A stretch of DNA of 64,000 nucleotides from contig CAJNDS010002389.1 in NCBI GenBank assembly GCA_905221605.1, positions 310,001-374,000 of the forward strand. The letters are read 5' to 3'. This DNA comes from Symbiodinium natans (lineage: Eukaryota > Sar > Dinophyceae > Suessiales > Symbiodiniaceae). Position numbers and translations under genes: made by a program. The notes under the pieces were generated by a model, which had not been told where the DNA came from, made no database searches, and saw nothing but the letters and a program-made list of their open reading frames with translations. Shown here one piece after another: positions 26,546 through 35,439 of this stretch (the stretch's first letter is position 1; every line of letters starts with the position of its first letter).

Positions 26546-26621
26546 TGTTTTGTGCGTCCCCCATCCTTCCCCGCAGCTGGGCGAGGCCGAAGTCATCAAA
26601 CAGCCCTAGACAAGACTCCCC

Positions 26622-26654
26622 CAAACCCTAAACCCTAAACCCTAAACCCTAAAC
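26622..26654 (-). repeat. Interstitial telomeric block
   Basis: Four and a half units. Confidence 0.92.
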
Positions 26655-26943
26655 CACTTGAGCCCTTGTGCAAGTGGCAGCGCTGCAGGGCTTTCAGCTG
26701 CAGGCTTTGAAGGCCCCCCATCTTCCAACGCAGTAGGCATACCCACATAAAGGCTCCAAACAGCGCTCCCGCGCAGAGTTTTGGAGCCTCCGATCTGAGA
26801 ACTCGCGGCAGATGCTTTTTAAGAGGCCAGGAGGTCGGGTGACCTACAGTAGTATGGTATGGGCGAAGGCGTGTGAACCTGGAAGCCTTGAGTCTAAGCC
26901 GAGAGAGCAAAACTCCAAACGAACAACCTCGACTCTCACACCC

Positions 26944-26975
26944 TTTAGGGTTTAGGGTTTAGGGTTTAGGGTTTA
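26944..26975 (+). repeat. Interstitial telomeric block
   Basis: Four and a half units. Confidence 0.92.
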
Positions 26976-26983
26976 CTTTCCAA

Positions 26984-27042
26984 AGACGTCTGAGCAACCT
27001 GTCTGGTTCCCGCTTATGCACATGGCAGAGATTCACAAGGGA
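26984..27042 (+). CDS. Putative exon between telomeric block and MITE
   Basis: TSEQPVWFPLMHMAEIHKG, in frame from AAG|ACG to GGA|GTTTGCGAAAA, where the family A element begins. Confidence 0.4.
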
Positions 27043-27270
27043 GTTTGCGAAAATATGGGGACCCAAAATGTAGACCCCCAAATAGTCTATAGTAGGATGC
27101 CCTTAAGATACGTTGCAAGGACCCCAAGAAGGTACCCCTATCTCCGGAAACCCTAAACCCTAAGTACCTCTCTTTCCGGAAACCCCAAAATTTCCTGGAA
27201 ATTTCAAACCCTAAACCCTAGACCCTAATTTAAGTACCCTATTTCCGGAAACCCCAAAAATTTTCCTGGA
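27043..27270. mobile_element. MITE, family A, with two extra partial right arms
   Basis: Full copy 27043-27155, followed by two repeats of the right arm (TTTCCGGAAACCCCAAAATT at 27170 and TATTTCCGGAAACCCCAAAA at 27238) separated by short CCCTAAA runs: a telomeric block has expanded inside or beside the element. Confidence 0.65.
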
Positions 27271-27274
27271 ACTC

Positions 27275-27390
27275 AGTCTCCTGGCACCGGTGCCGGCCCC
27301 AAAGCGCTTGCCTCGAAGTCGCAGCAAACAGACCCTGGGATGCACAATGGCACCGAGCATCTTAGGAAGATTGTGTTTAAGTTTTTGGGT
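27275..27390 (+). CDS. Putative exon
   Basis: LAPVPAPKRLPRSRSKQTLG then CTMAPSILGRLCLSFWVL and TAA. Basic N-terminal part. The opposite strand is open too. Confidence 0.3.
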
Positions 27391-27419
27391 ACTGTAACTC
27401 ATATATATATATATATATA

Positions 27420-28100
27420 CTTTTTTTTTTGTAAGTTTGGGTACTATACTTCCTAAGAAACAGAAACAGATAATTGATTTTTTTTGCTAGGGTTCCAAGG
27501 CCAGTTTAGGTATGGGTTGAATGCGGGCTTAAGCTGTCCTGACAGATGCTTCAGAAGAAGCGCTTGTTACCTGCAAAAGGACGCATCTGTAACTTGTCGA
27601 ACTGTCTTATGCGCATTGCTGTGTTTGTTGTAATTATTTGTCTGCTTCCAACACACACCCTTTGGACTGAGCAACTTGACCAAGCTTAAGGAATGTTGGG
27701 ATGTTCAATCATGTGCCTGGAGCGAGATCGCACATGTTGAATTGAGCACCTGCTCAAACATGGCAAGGCGTAGCACCAACACGCAAACTTACATGTTCAA
27801 GCGGCTTCAGATCCAGGCCAGATCAACATGTAACTGAAAGTGCAAAACTCGTTCTTTGCACATAATAATTAAACTGGCTTAGCTGAGCAGTTGCATTTTC
27901 ATAAACTTAGATTAAGATTGCAATTGGATAAGACTAAGTGCCAGATACAATGCACAAGTCAACTGGTAGCGACATCGAAATGCTTGAGCTAGATCTGCTC
28001 TTTCAGTTCAAAGAGCTAAACTACTGCAACCAAACGCGCACACTGAGCTGACATGAAAAGCCCAGTCTGTAACGAGCAAACACTGTTTCGACGGACACAA
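27420..28100. other. AT-rich stretch without recognised gene
   Basis: About 680 bp with (AT)n and T runs at the left edge, then mixed sequence with lower GC than its neighbours. No frame stood out and no repeat family was recognised. Confidence 0.5.
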
Positions 28101-28189
28101 GATATTCTTGGTAAACAAACTTCGGAATGAACACACGAACTCAAGGAGTACCCATTTCCCCCCCCCCCCCCCCCACCACCACCTCCCCA

Positions 28190-28274
28190 CACAAGAACTG
28201 CACCCAGCTGCCCAGGAACCTCCTGGCCAGCCTACAGGCCTTGACCCAGGAGCTGCAAGCACCTTTGAACGCAA
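28190..28274 (+). CDS. Putative exon, leucine-rich helix
   Basis: After a C-rich tract: NCTQLPRNLLASLQALTQEL then QAPLNAMFG and TGA. Heptad-like leucines suggest a helix or coiled coil. C/G third positions. Minus strand also open. Confidence 0.4.
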
Positions 28275-28315
28275 TGTTCGGCTGACTTCGAGGTTTACAC
28301 ATGCGAGATTCCGCG

Positions 28316-28361
28316 GTTTAGGGTTTAGGGTTGGGGGTTGAGGGTTGAGGGTTTAGGGTTC
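28316..28361 (+). repeat. Interstitial telomeric block
   Basis: Six units with TTGGGGG and TTGAGGG variants. Confidence 0.9.
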
Positions 28362-28501
28362 CAGTTTGAACGTCTGGCTGGTGTTCCGGCGTTTAGCCGA
28401 ACTCGGACTTGTCGGCGAACGAATCGTGGCTTAGCAATCGCTGGCCCATACTATCCGCTCTGTGCCCCATTCGTTCCAGTTGATATGATGCGACTTGCCA
28501 G

Positions 28502-28655
28502 GGTACCAAGTTCAGTTCACGGAACAATTTGCACCATTTGGGTAAATACCGGATTGGGGATCTTCGGCTCCTGGACAACAACTGCAACACGCGCCTGCAG
28601 TCAGACCCCTACATCTTCGGGACTTCTGCATCCAGCCCAAAGCTCGAATCCCAAG
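28502..28655 (+). CDS. Exon 1 of a two-exon model
   Basis: Acceptor TTGCCAG|GGT and donor CAAG|GTAAGA. GTKFSSRNNLHHLGKYRIGD, LRLLDNNCNTRLQSDPYIFG, TSASSPKLESQ: exactly 51 codons plus one base. The donor is a textbook GTAAG and is followed by a GT-rich intron. Another frame is open here too, but it lacks the phase agreement with exon 2. Confidence 0.55.
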
Positions 28656-28681
28656 GTAAGAAAGCTAAAGTGTAAGTGTGT

Positions 28682-28714
<33 letters not shown>

Positions 28715-28752
28715 AGTGTGTGTGTGTGTGTGTCTCTCTCTCTCTCTCTGTT
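28682..28752. repeat. (GT)n and (TC)n microsatellite in intron
   Basis: Two GT runs split by GAGA, then (TC)n, inside the 133-bp candidate intron 28656-28788. Confidence 0.92.
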
Positions 28753-28788
28753 TGTGTGTTTCTGTACACTTGCACGACGATACGTCAG

Positions 28789-29198
28789 GACGACCCGGAT
28801 GTGTGAAAGCAGGGTCACCATCCCACATGCGCATGGGAGCTAAGCCAAGGCGAGGAAACACCGTAGCTCCGATCTCGTGGCCGCCAACACGGAGATGCGC
28901 GGACGGGCTGCCGCTGCCTTGCAAGAAGGGAATCCCAGGTTTTGCAACACCAGCAGATGCGTTCCCGCTTGTGTCCCTTTCAACTGCATGTGGCCAACTA
29001 CACAACTACACACGGATGATAAGCGCTTACTCAGCTGACGTGCGCACTCGAGTTCTCTTGAGTGCTCAGGCATTTATCTTCATCGTTTCTTGCTCAGCCT
29101 CCTTCAGGGGCCCTCATATTTGCACGGTTGGAGATCTGGGCATGTTGGAGCATCCAGAGGTTGTGATCACTCCTGTGAGAGAATATGAGCAAAGTTGA
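28789..29198 (+). CDS. Exon 2 of a two-exon model, terminal
   Basis: Acceptor ATACGTCAG|GA; one base carried from exon 1 plus GA gives Gly, then RPGCVKAGSPSHMRMGAKPR, a Pro/Cys-containing part, then TPADAFPLVSLSTACGQLHN, YTRMISAYSADVRTRVLLSA, QAFIFIVSCSASFRGPHICT and REYEQS, TGA. A hydrophobic stretch near the end could be membrane-associated. No family recognised. Confidence 0.55.
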
Positions 29199-29315
29199 AG
29201 CAGTCTGACCCATCTTTTTCCGAAGCCTGAGTCAAAGTGTCTCAGCCACCGTGTTCCAGACGAAAAGCATCATGCCGTCTGCCCGAACATAGGCGAGGCT
29301 GTTTAAACCTCAAAA

Positions 29316-29430
29316 GTACCCTAAGCCCTAAACCCTAAACCCTAAACCCTATAGCCCTAAACCCTAAACCCTAAACCCTAAACCCTAAACCCTAAACCCT
29401 AAACCCTAAACCCTAAACCCTAAACCCTAA
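29316..29430 (-). repeat. Interstitial telomeric block
   Basis: Fifteen units, one interrupted by TATAGCC. Confidence 0.96.
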
Positions 29431-29439
29431 TCCCACTCT

Positions 29440-29523
29440 GGCAGCCACCAAACCAGGCCACGGAGGAGTGCGAGGGTGACAAGAGTGCTTCATGCCGGGA
29501 TCCAGGCTGTGGCTGCGAATGGT
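29440..29523 (+). CDS. Exon-like island inside CCCTAAA…TTTAGGG
   Basis: PLWQPPNQATEECEGDKSAS then CRDPGCGCEWW: cysteine-rich, C/G third positions, donor TGG|GTTTAGGG or an internal GC donor (TGTG|GCTGCG), which alone would be in phase with the next island. Confidence 0.4.
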
Positions 29524-29580
29524 GGGTTTAGGGTTTAGGGTTTAGGGTTAGGGTTTAGTGTTTGGGGTTTAGGGCTTAGG
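29523..29580 (+). repeat. Interstitial telomeric block
   Basis: Seven to eight units. Confidence 0.94.
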
Positions 29581-29831
29581 ACATGAACAACCCTCCATCA
29601 TGAGCCTACGCCATGTACCTTGAACCCGGCCCGCAACCTAAACCTTGTATACATGCCTCGTCTCGATTCTTCCCCCGCAAGAATAGATGCGAACATGTAC
29701 ATGGACCATACAGGTGTAGGTTTCGGGGCTTAGAAGGTTGGCTGGTTGCAAGAGCATGGTTAAAAGCTTAGGCAAGTTTTGGCTTCTACTTCTATGCACG
29801 GATCAGGACTAGAGGTTCGGCTTGAAGGCGC

Positions 29832-29888
29832 CCCTAAACCCTAAACCCTAAACCCTAAACCCTAAACCCTAAACCCTAAACCCTAAAC
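29832..29888 (-). repeat. Interstitial telomeric block
   Basis: Eight units. With the block at 29523 it would place inverted telomeric arrays at both ends of one 400-bp intron. Confidence 0.95.
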
Positions 29889-29922
29889 CGCCCTATGACC
29901 CAAGCCACCTGCTTCCGGCAGG

Positions 29923-30185
29923 CGGGACGTTCACTGAGCTGGCTCGGTGTGTCCTGAATCTTGGTGGCACCGAGGAGCAGTTTCCGTGTTTCGGTCTTCA
30001 GGTTGAAGCGAGGGTATGAGCAGGCTGTTCGATTGGTCACAAGTGCAAGATCTAGGCTGAGAGTTGAGAGGACTGTGTTGGGTCAACAGCATGCATACAG
30101 CCAGGGGAGTAGTTGGAAGGGGCGATTTTCGCTGGTGCTTCCCTTGTTTAGTGGGGAGGGCGGGGGGAGGCTGGAGGGAGAATAA
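29923..30185 (+). CDS. Putative exon after a telomeric block
   Basis: Acceptor CTTCCGGCAG|G. GGTFTELARCVLNLGGTEEQ then FPCFGLQ reads to a GT donor (CAG|GTTGAAG at 30003). An overlapping frame (VSVFRLKRGYEQAVRLVTSA, RSRLRVERTVLGQQHAYSQG … GEGGGRLEGE) runs to TAA at 30185. I favour two exons of one gene, order unresolved. Confidence 0.4.
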
Positions 30186-30206
30186 GTTCCATGTCATTTG
30201 GCGACC

Positions 30207-30506
30207 ATGCCGAAAGCACTGCATATTTTGACAGTGTTCGTGCTTCTTTGTACAACATGCTGCGCAAGTGTTGTTGACGGTTCGAGACGCGCTCAAGCGT
30301 TCCTTACTACTTGTAGTCGTGTGACCATACCCACCCAAACCATTCGCTTCTATTTACGCTCAACAGCAGTAGTTTTGGGAGCACATGAAAGGGTGCGCTG
30401 TTTGAAAGTGCTGCGCCTGCCGATGCGACCGCACGAGAGTAAAGCACGCCGACCGAATAGTTTGAGAGAAATGGTTCAGAACACCCCAAAGCCCCATCGA
30501 ACTTGA
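30207..30506 (+). CDS. Small secreted protein candidate, 99 aa
   Basis: ATG at 30207. MPKALHILTVFVLLCTTCCA is a classic signal peptide: one basic residue, 14 hydrophobic residues, a small-residue cleavage region before SVVDGSRR. Mature part has Cys at TTCSRV and VRCLKV and a basic tail (LPMRPHESKARRPNSLREMV). No transmembrane segment after the signal. Likely extracellular or vacuolar. No family recognised. The opposite strand frame is weaker. Confidence 0.6.
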   Translation: MPKALHILTVFVLLCTTCCASVVDGSRRAQAFLTTCSRVTIPTQTIRFYLRSTAVVLGAHERVRCLKVLRLPMRPHESKARRPNSLREMVQNTPKPHRT

Positions 30507-30681
30507 TAGAATCCTACGTCTTTCAAGCACCAAGCCCGGAAGCAGTTGTTGCAAGAGCGACAAAGGAACAGAGATGTCGCCAAGGCCAGGCACCCAGGGC
30601 GTCGAGAGCATTGCAGGTTTGGGACTTGAGTTGAGATTCAGGTTCGTGTACTTGGGCAAAATGGAAATTGAAGTTCTTGAT

Positions 30682-30765
30682 GGTTTAGGGTTTAGGGTTT
30701 AGAGTTTAGGGTTTAGGGTTTAGGGATGGTTCATGTACGTGTGTTTAGGGTTTAGGGTTTAGGGC
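30682..30765 (+). repeat. Interstitial telomeric block, two parts
   Basis: Six units, then GATGGTTCATGTACGTGTG, then three units. GATGGTT occurs at both edges of the first part. Confidence 0.92.
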
Positions 30766-30771
30766 AAGTAG

Positions 30772-31041
30772 TTGCTCAGCAAGGACCGGGTCTCGGGTTT
30801 AGGGGTTTCCCTTGTGCACAGGCTGCCCACACAAGGAGATTCAAAAGCCTCGCCGACATCGCATGGCATGAAGGAACCCAATGTGGGAGACCAGATCAAT
30901 ACCCGGAGGGGCCCAACGATTCCAGGAAAGCTTAACAACACACGCATGTCCGGAATTCAACGGGTCCTGGGATTGTGGGCTCGAAGCCATTCATTGTTGT
31001 CTGTAGCAGTGGGCTCAATTCCATTCATCGTTGTCTGCTGA
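30772..31041 (+). CDS. Hypothetical protein segment, 89 codons
   Basis: LSKDRVSGLGVSLVHRLPTQ, GDSKASPTSHGMKEPNVGDQ, INTRRGPTIPGKLNNTRMSG, IQRVLGLWARSHSLLSVAVG, SIPFIVVC and TGA. Balanced, with a hydrophobic C-terminus. The last part contains a near-direct duplication (CATTCATTGTTGTCTG / CATTCATCGTTGTCTG). Confidence 0.45.
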   Translation: MLSKDRVSGLGVSLVHRLPTQGDSKASPTSHGMKEPNVGDQINTRRGPTIPGKLNNTRMSGIQRVLGLWARSHSLLSVAVGSIPFIVVC

Positions 31042-31086
31042 CCCTAGCAGTGTTATAGGCGTGACACATGCCACTCTGGAGCTCCT

Positions 31087-31605
31087 TTAAAGATTCACGA
31101 TGGCAGTTGTAGGCTTCAGGACTACAAATCGACAAACCTTTCCGGCCCAGCCCAGGGCCGTGTGACTTGGGGATTGAAGTTTTCGTGTGTGTTTGGGGAG
31201 GCCCTGGAGGCTTTGACACAACAGGCACTCACTTCTCAGGCCGCCCCAACCCGTGGCACTCTGTATCAAGCTGCAGAAAATCCCCGCCCGTAAGCCCCTA
31301 AAGCCTTGCCCACCTGCCTTCCACGATCGTGCGAGTTGCTTCGAGGTGTCAGAGCTGGTTCTCAGCGGCGTCTCTGTGAACATGGCACTCCGGGAGGCGC
31401 GGGTGTGCTTTAGGGCTGAAAGGGACTGAAGCAGGGTGCAGCTTCTCCAGACATGAAGCTCCATGCTTATCACACCAAGTACAGCCTCGTAGCCCTTGTT
31501 GCAATCATTTAATTTGGGGCCGTGCATGGGGAAATAAATGATGAGGGAATTGTGTGGAGTAGTCCGTTGTGATTGCGCATTATCATCCTCTTCAACTACA
31601 CCCAT
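31087..31605 (-). CDS. Hypothetical protein, 172 aa
   Basis: Minus-strand ATG at 31605: MGVVEEDDNAQSQRTTPHNS, LIIYFPMHGPKLNDCNKGYE, AVLGVISMELHVWRSCTLLQ, SLSALKHTRASRSAMFTETP, then Ser/Gly/Arg-rich, ending WAGKVCRFVVLKPTTAIVNL. One of the longest ATG-led frames with non-repetitive, balanced composition. No signal peptide or known motif. Confidence 0.5.
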   Translation of the reverse strand: MGVVEEDDNAQSQRTTPHNSLIIYFPMHGPKLNDCNKGYEAVLGVISMELHVWRSCTLLQSLSALKHTRASRSAMFTETPLRTSSDTSKQLARSWKAGGQGFRGLRAGIFCSLIQSATGWGGLRSECLLCQSLQGLPKHTRKLQSPSHTALGWAGKVCRFVVLKPTTAIVNL

Positions 31606-31609
31606 CAGG

Positions 31610-31897
31610 CAACTGTGAGGGGTTGTAGGGTTCAGGGTTTCAGGTTCAGGGTGTCAGGGATAACATAGCATCTGCAGGAGCATGGCGGATTCGTGCGCTT
31701 CTCCACACTCCTACACGCGGCCGCTCGGAAACATTTCTTTCAAAGCAAGCCTACAGCTGCTCTGTCCTGGACTGTCCTGCGCTGAGTGGAAGCCGTTCCA
31801 GTTAAAACTGAGCTCACTAGCCCAGGGGCTACATTTCAGCGTGAGAGCTTTCATAAACTGAACGAAGATTCGTTCAGGAAGCAAAGCCAAAATTCAG
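31610..31897. other. No gene recognised
   Basis: Contains a short CAGGG-rich run (31618-31660) and otherwise unremarkable sequence. Confidence 0.4.
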
Positions 31898-31960
31898 GCC
31901 CTAAACCCTAAAGCCTAAACCCTCAACCCTAAACCCTCAACCCTAAACCCTAAACCCTTG
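31898..31960 (-). repeat. Interstitial telomeric block
   Basis: Eight units with CCCTCAA variants. Confidence 0.9.
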
Positions 31961-32344
31961 AATTCGGGAAGCAAGCCCCGACATTCAGCCGGAAATTCAG
32001 AGACTGGACTTCGACATTTCAGGCATCTAGCGGACGGACGTTTCAGGAAACCGTATGGCTGCAGGTTTAAGGTGCTTGAAGTAGGAGCCTGAAGAGCCTG
32101 TGAAGAATTTGGGGTTAGGTTTTCAGGGCTCTGGGTAGACGTCTGAGGGGTTGAGGTTGTAGTGTTTCGGTCTAAGGTGTTACGGAGGGGCTCTGGCGGG
32201 GGCTGAAATAAGGGTTTAATGTGTTGGGTTCAGGGTTTTGGGTGCTGGGTATACGTAGTGTCTTTTCCTGGTTTCCTGAGTTCTCTCGGCCTGACATGTA
32301 CTGAATCTGCTTCCCGAATTCCTGCGTGGTCCCCCGAGGCGTCC

Positions 32345-32432
32345 ACCCTAAACCCTAAACCCCAAACCCCAAACCCCAAACCCCAAACCCCAAACCCCAA
32401 ACCCTAAACCCTAAACCCTAAACCCTAAACCT
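32345..32432 (-). repeat. Telomeric block with CCCCAAA domain
   Basis: Two CCCTAAA, six CCCCAAA, then four CCCTAAA units. Confidence 0.95.
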
Positions 32433-32484
32433 GGGCTTGGGGAGTCGGTTTTTTTGTACAGGCCACCAGATGTTCCTGTGATGG

Positions 32485-32570
32485 TTCCAGTCGGCCAAGG
32501 TTTGCGACATGCCCACAGACTCAGCAGGTCTGCCACAGGACCAGCAGGGACGCCGAACAATGCATGTGCA
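32485..32570 (+). CDS. Putative exon
   Basis: After TTTTTGTACAG|G: PPDVPVMVPVGQG to a GT donor, or on through LRHAHRLSRSATGPAGTPNN. The acceptor is good (T-run); the extent is not certain. Confidence 0.3.
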
Positions 32571-32577
32571 CATTTTG

Positions 32578-32666
32578 TATAATAATAATAATAATATATA
32601 TATATATATATATCTATACACCTATATATATATATCTATATATATATCTATATATATATATATAGA
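32578..32666. repeat. (ATA)n/(AT)n/(ATCT)n microsatellite
   Basis: Compound AT-rich simple repeat. Confidence 0.93.
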
Positions 32667-32721
32667 TCGTTTTATCCCCAAATGTCGGAAAGCCCTTCGG
32701 CCACATCAAATTGATATTTAG

Positions 32722-33010
32722 AATCTAATTAAAGGGCCACACCCTCAGAGATATTTTTTTCGGGAAATCCTCTGGCCTCATTCGCAATACTGTTTATTGA
32801 GACATCTATATTTGCCTACTTAAGGCCACACCCTTTGAAATCCTCCTCTGGCCCCTATTCGTGATGAAATTTCGTTTGGATTTTGTATTTTAAACCCACA
32901 CCCTAACAAATCCTCCCGGGTTTCATTTGAAATTGCACTTAAATAGGAAATTGCTTAAGAGGTCCCACCGACACTCTTCTAAGCCTCATTCGCAATCAAT
33001 GCCACACGAC
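32722..33010. repeat. Degenerate AT-rich minisatellite
   Basis: Four diverged units of about 70-90 bp sharing AAGGCCACACCCT, GAAATCCTC and GGCCTCATTCGCAAT words. Confidence 0.6.
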
Positions 33011-33285
33011 AAGTAGTTGAAACTACATTAAGTATTGCTAGACAAAATTCGAGATACGCAAAGTTCATTGTAATGATTTTCATTGCTACTAATGAGATTG
33101 CATCTATACGCAGAAAAACTTAATTTGCTCATGAGCAGCTTGGAAAAGCACATCTTGAATAACAGGCACGACTTGTGCCTAGAAAGCTAGATTTGCCTCG
33201 GAAAAGCTGATTAACAATAGTTTCTTTCAACAACTACACTTTATGCACAATTTGTAAAAGAAATCCCAACCAATAAAGAGCTCTC

Positions 33286-33519
33286 ATGCCTAATCGCAGT
33301 ATTGCCCAGAGAACATCCATAGTGAAGCACATCGACTTGTTGGACATGTCTCAGGGCTATAATCCAGAGCACTTGGGAAACAGTTTTTGCGGTCAGGGCG
33401 TAAGGGTTGCTTCAAGTCCGCCCCACAGCCTCAAACCCTCCGTCGTTGATTATCAGATCCTGCTCTATTGCTACGAGTTTAACTCCAAAACCGAAGCTCA
33501 ACCTCCCCCCAAACCTTAA
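33286..33519 (+). CDS. Hypothetical protein, 77 aa
   Basis: ATG at 33286: MPNRSIAQRTSIVKHIDLLD, MSQGYNPEHLGNSFCGQGVR, VASSPPHSLKPSVVDYQILL, YCYEFNSKTEAQPPPKP, TAA. Balanced composition, follows the AT-rich region. May be a first exon with the next segment. Confidence 0.5.
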   Translation: MPNRSIAQRTSIVKHIDLLDMSQGYNPEHLGNSFCGQGVRVASSPPHSLKPSVVDYQILLYCYEFNSKTEAQPPPKP

Positions 33520-33543
33520 TGCCACTTCAATTCCAACAGAACA

Positions 33544-33773
33544 ATGCCGAAGCACATAAACCACATGCCACTAAACCTGCAGGTTAAACTCAAGTCCCAG
33601 AACGCCCAGACCCACCGCAAACTCCAAAGCGCAATGTCTGACAAGCAAACCTTGGCAACTCTTCAAGCTTCCAATCTTCCAATCTTTGTCCGTTGCAAGG
33701 AGGGCTGTGTTCCGATCATCGAGTCCCTGATATTGGCAAAGGCCAGTCTCATGGTGTCGGGCTTGGTTTCATG
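33544..33773 (+). CDS. Exon joined across a telomeric intron
   Basis: ATG at 33544: MPKHINHMPLNLQVKLKSQN, AQTHRKLQSAMSDKQTLATL, QASNLPIFVRCKEGCVPIIE, SLILAKASLMVSGLVS. Ends TCATG|GTTAGGG, phase 2. Removing 33774-33848 (GT…TGTACAG, 75 bp, mostly TTTAGGG) continues in frame as W-MLKGRLK and TGA at 33873. Confidence 0.55.
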
Positions 33774-33836
33774 GTTAGGGTTTAGGGTTTAGGGTTTAGG
33801 GTTTGGGGTTTGGGGTTTAGGGTTTAGGGTTTAGGG
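33774..33836 (+). repeat. Telomeric block forming most of a 75-bp candidate intron
   Basis: Nine units. TTCATG occurs at both edges (TTTCATGG / GTTCATGT). Confidence 0.94.
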
Positions 33837-34047
33837 GTTCATGTACAGGATGTTAAAGGGAAGGTTGAAATGATGCCTGTTGTCAGAGCGTCTGTGACTT
33901 CGTGAATCTTGAAATGACCATTTTGGGCCGAGGGTGTACTAAACCCTCAAATTCAGCCTGATCTATGGTGGGGCGCTTTACGGGTTCCATGGGTCTTGGA
34001 GCTGTCCGAAGCTCTCCCCTTGAGCCCGGAACCTGCATCAGAAGCCC

Positions 34048-34245
34048 ATGGGAACAGCGCAGGCCAACATCAACCCCAGGAACTCGCAGGGGGCGACGCC
34101 CATCATGCCCCTTGGATCGCCTCGGCTTCTGAAGATTTGCAGGGCTTCTGATGCAGGTTTGCGGAGTTCTTTGGGTTGTCGGTTCTGCTTGAGCGTGGTC
34201 GAGTGTCGTCGAGTATCCAGGGCTGCCTATCTTGGCACTGATTGA
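34048..34245 (+). CDS. Hypothetical protein segment, 65 codons
   Basis: ATG at 34048: MGTAQANINPRNSQGATPIM, PLGSPRLLKICRASDAGLRS, SLGCRFCLSVVECRRVSRAA, YLGTD, TGA. The word TGCATCAGAAGCCC / GCTTCTGATGCAGG forms an inverted repeat across the 5' half. Confidence 0.4.
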   Translation: MGTAQANINPRNSQGATPIMPLGSPRLLKICRASDAGLRSSLGCRFCLSVVECRRVSRAAYLGTD

Positions 34246-34603
34246 GCAACTGTGTCACTACGACCAGTTGCTCCTAAACCCCAAATCCCGAAGCCTCCCT
34301 TGGGCGCAATCGGCGTTAGCCTGCTGGGCATAGAAGGCCAGATATCTGCCGGAGCACAGGGGTGCCAGGAGGCACAAGAACCGACGATTTTCCATGAGGA
34401 GAAACTTGGATAGGCCTGCATACCCTGCCTGCGGTCTGTGTGTTTGGCAGGCTGGGGTACAGCTTTCGAAAGAGATTCGTATTACATATATATGTATGTA
34501 GTATATATGTGTGTGTACAATGTCTACGCATATATATATATATACACACATACCTACATACATACACAGTTATATGTCTACAGTCACCTGCTTTTCCTTG
34601 CAG

Positions 34604-34743
34604 TTCTTCTACTATTTTCTTAGCTTGCAGAAGTGTCAAAATCAGACTGGAAGCCTCACTAAATGTACTGCTCCATGCGTCCATGCGTCATTTGACATTC
34701 AGTTCCTCTGCAGAACTGGCCTTTAGCCTCGGGACATGCCAAG
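34604..34743 (+). CDS. Internal exon with strong splice sites
   Basis: Acceptor TTTTCCTTGCAG|T and donor CAAG|GTATGC. SSTIFLACRSVKIRLEASLN, VLLHASMRHLTFSSSAELAF, SLGTCQ: helical, C/G-rich codons. Upstream intron carries TATATA and TACATACA simple repeats. No family recognised. Confidence 0.55.
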
Positions 34744-34838
34744 GTATGCGTGCCGTCAGAAGAATGTGGAGATCGTCAAAATGCCACCCTTCTTATATTC
34801 TTTTGGGTTTGGGGTTTCTGGGTCAATAACTGATTGCA

Positions 34839-34985
34839 GAAGCTGCTGAAGTGTGTTAGTGTGAGGTCTGCAGCGGCTGGCCTCTGTAGGTTGCACCGCA
34901 CTCAAGATGCCCCCGAAGTAGGTTGCTGTCGGAAGCAAATGAGGCGGGACAGTAAGTGCCAGCGCGCAAAGCAAGCGAGTGCGCA
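34839..34985 (+). CDS. Putative exon
   Basis: After TGATTGCAG: KLLKCVSVRSAAAGLCRLHR, TQDAPEVGCCRKQMRRDSKC, QRAKQASAQ, then into the GA repeat. Basic and Cys-containing. Confidence 0.4.
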
Positions 34986-35098
34986 AGAGAGAGAGAGAGA
35001 GAGAGTTCCCTGGATACTGAAGTATCACGCTGAGTTTCTCCGCGTCACAAGGGCACGCCTGCATGCGAGCGGTAGGGGCACCTTTCCTACCCCTCAAG

Positions 35099-35237
35099 CC
35101 CGGAAGAAGAAGAAGAATAGAAAGAAGAAGAAGAAGAGAGCACGAATGGGGGGGAGAGCGAGAGAGCGAGAGAGCGAGAGAGCGAGAGAGCGAGAGAGCG
35201 AGAGAGAGAGAGAGAGATAGAGAGATAGAGAGATAGA

Positions 35238-35271
<34 letters not shown>

Positions 35272-35322
35272 ACGAGAGCGAGCGAGAGAGCCAGAGAGCG
35301 CGAGAGCGAGAGAGAGAGAGGG
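35099..35322. repeat. (GA)n / GAGC / GATA purine microsatellite
   Basis: (GAA)n, (GAGAGC)n, (GAGATA)n and (GA)n arrays. Ser/Leu or Arg/Glu polymers on either strand are artefacts. Confidence 0.97.
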
Positions 35323-35439
35323 AATAAAAAGAAGGGAGAGAAGCAAAGAGAAGCACTCGTGCAGCATAGAAAAGTCGCATGACCCAAGAGTGCCATGGCG
35401 CTCTCGTCGCCGAGAAGCCCCATTCATAAAGTCTAAAGG

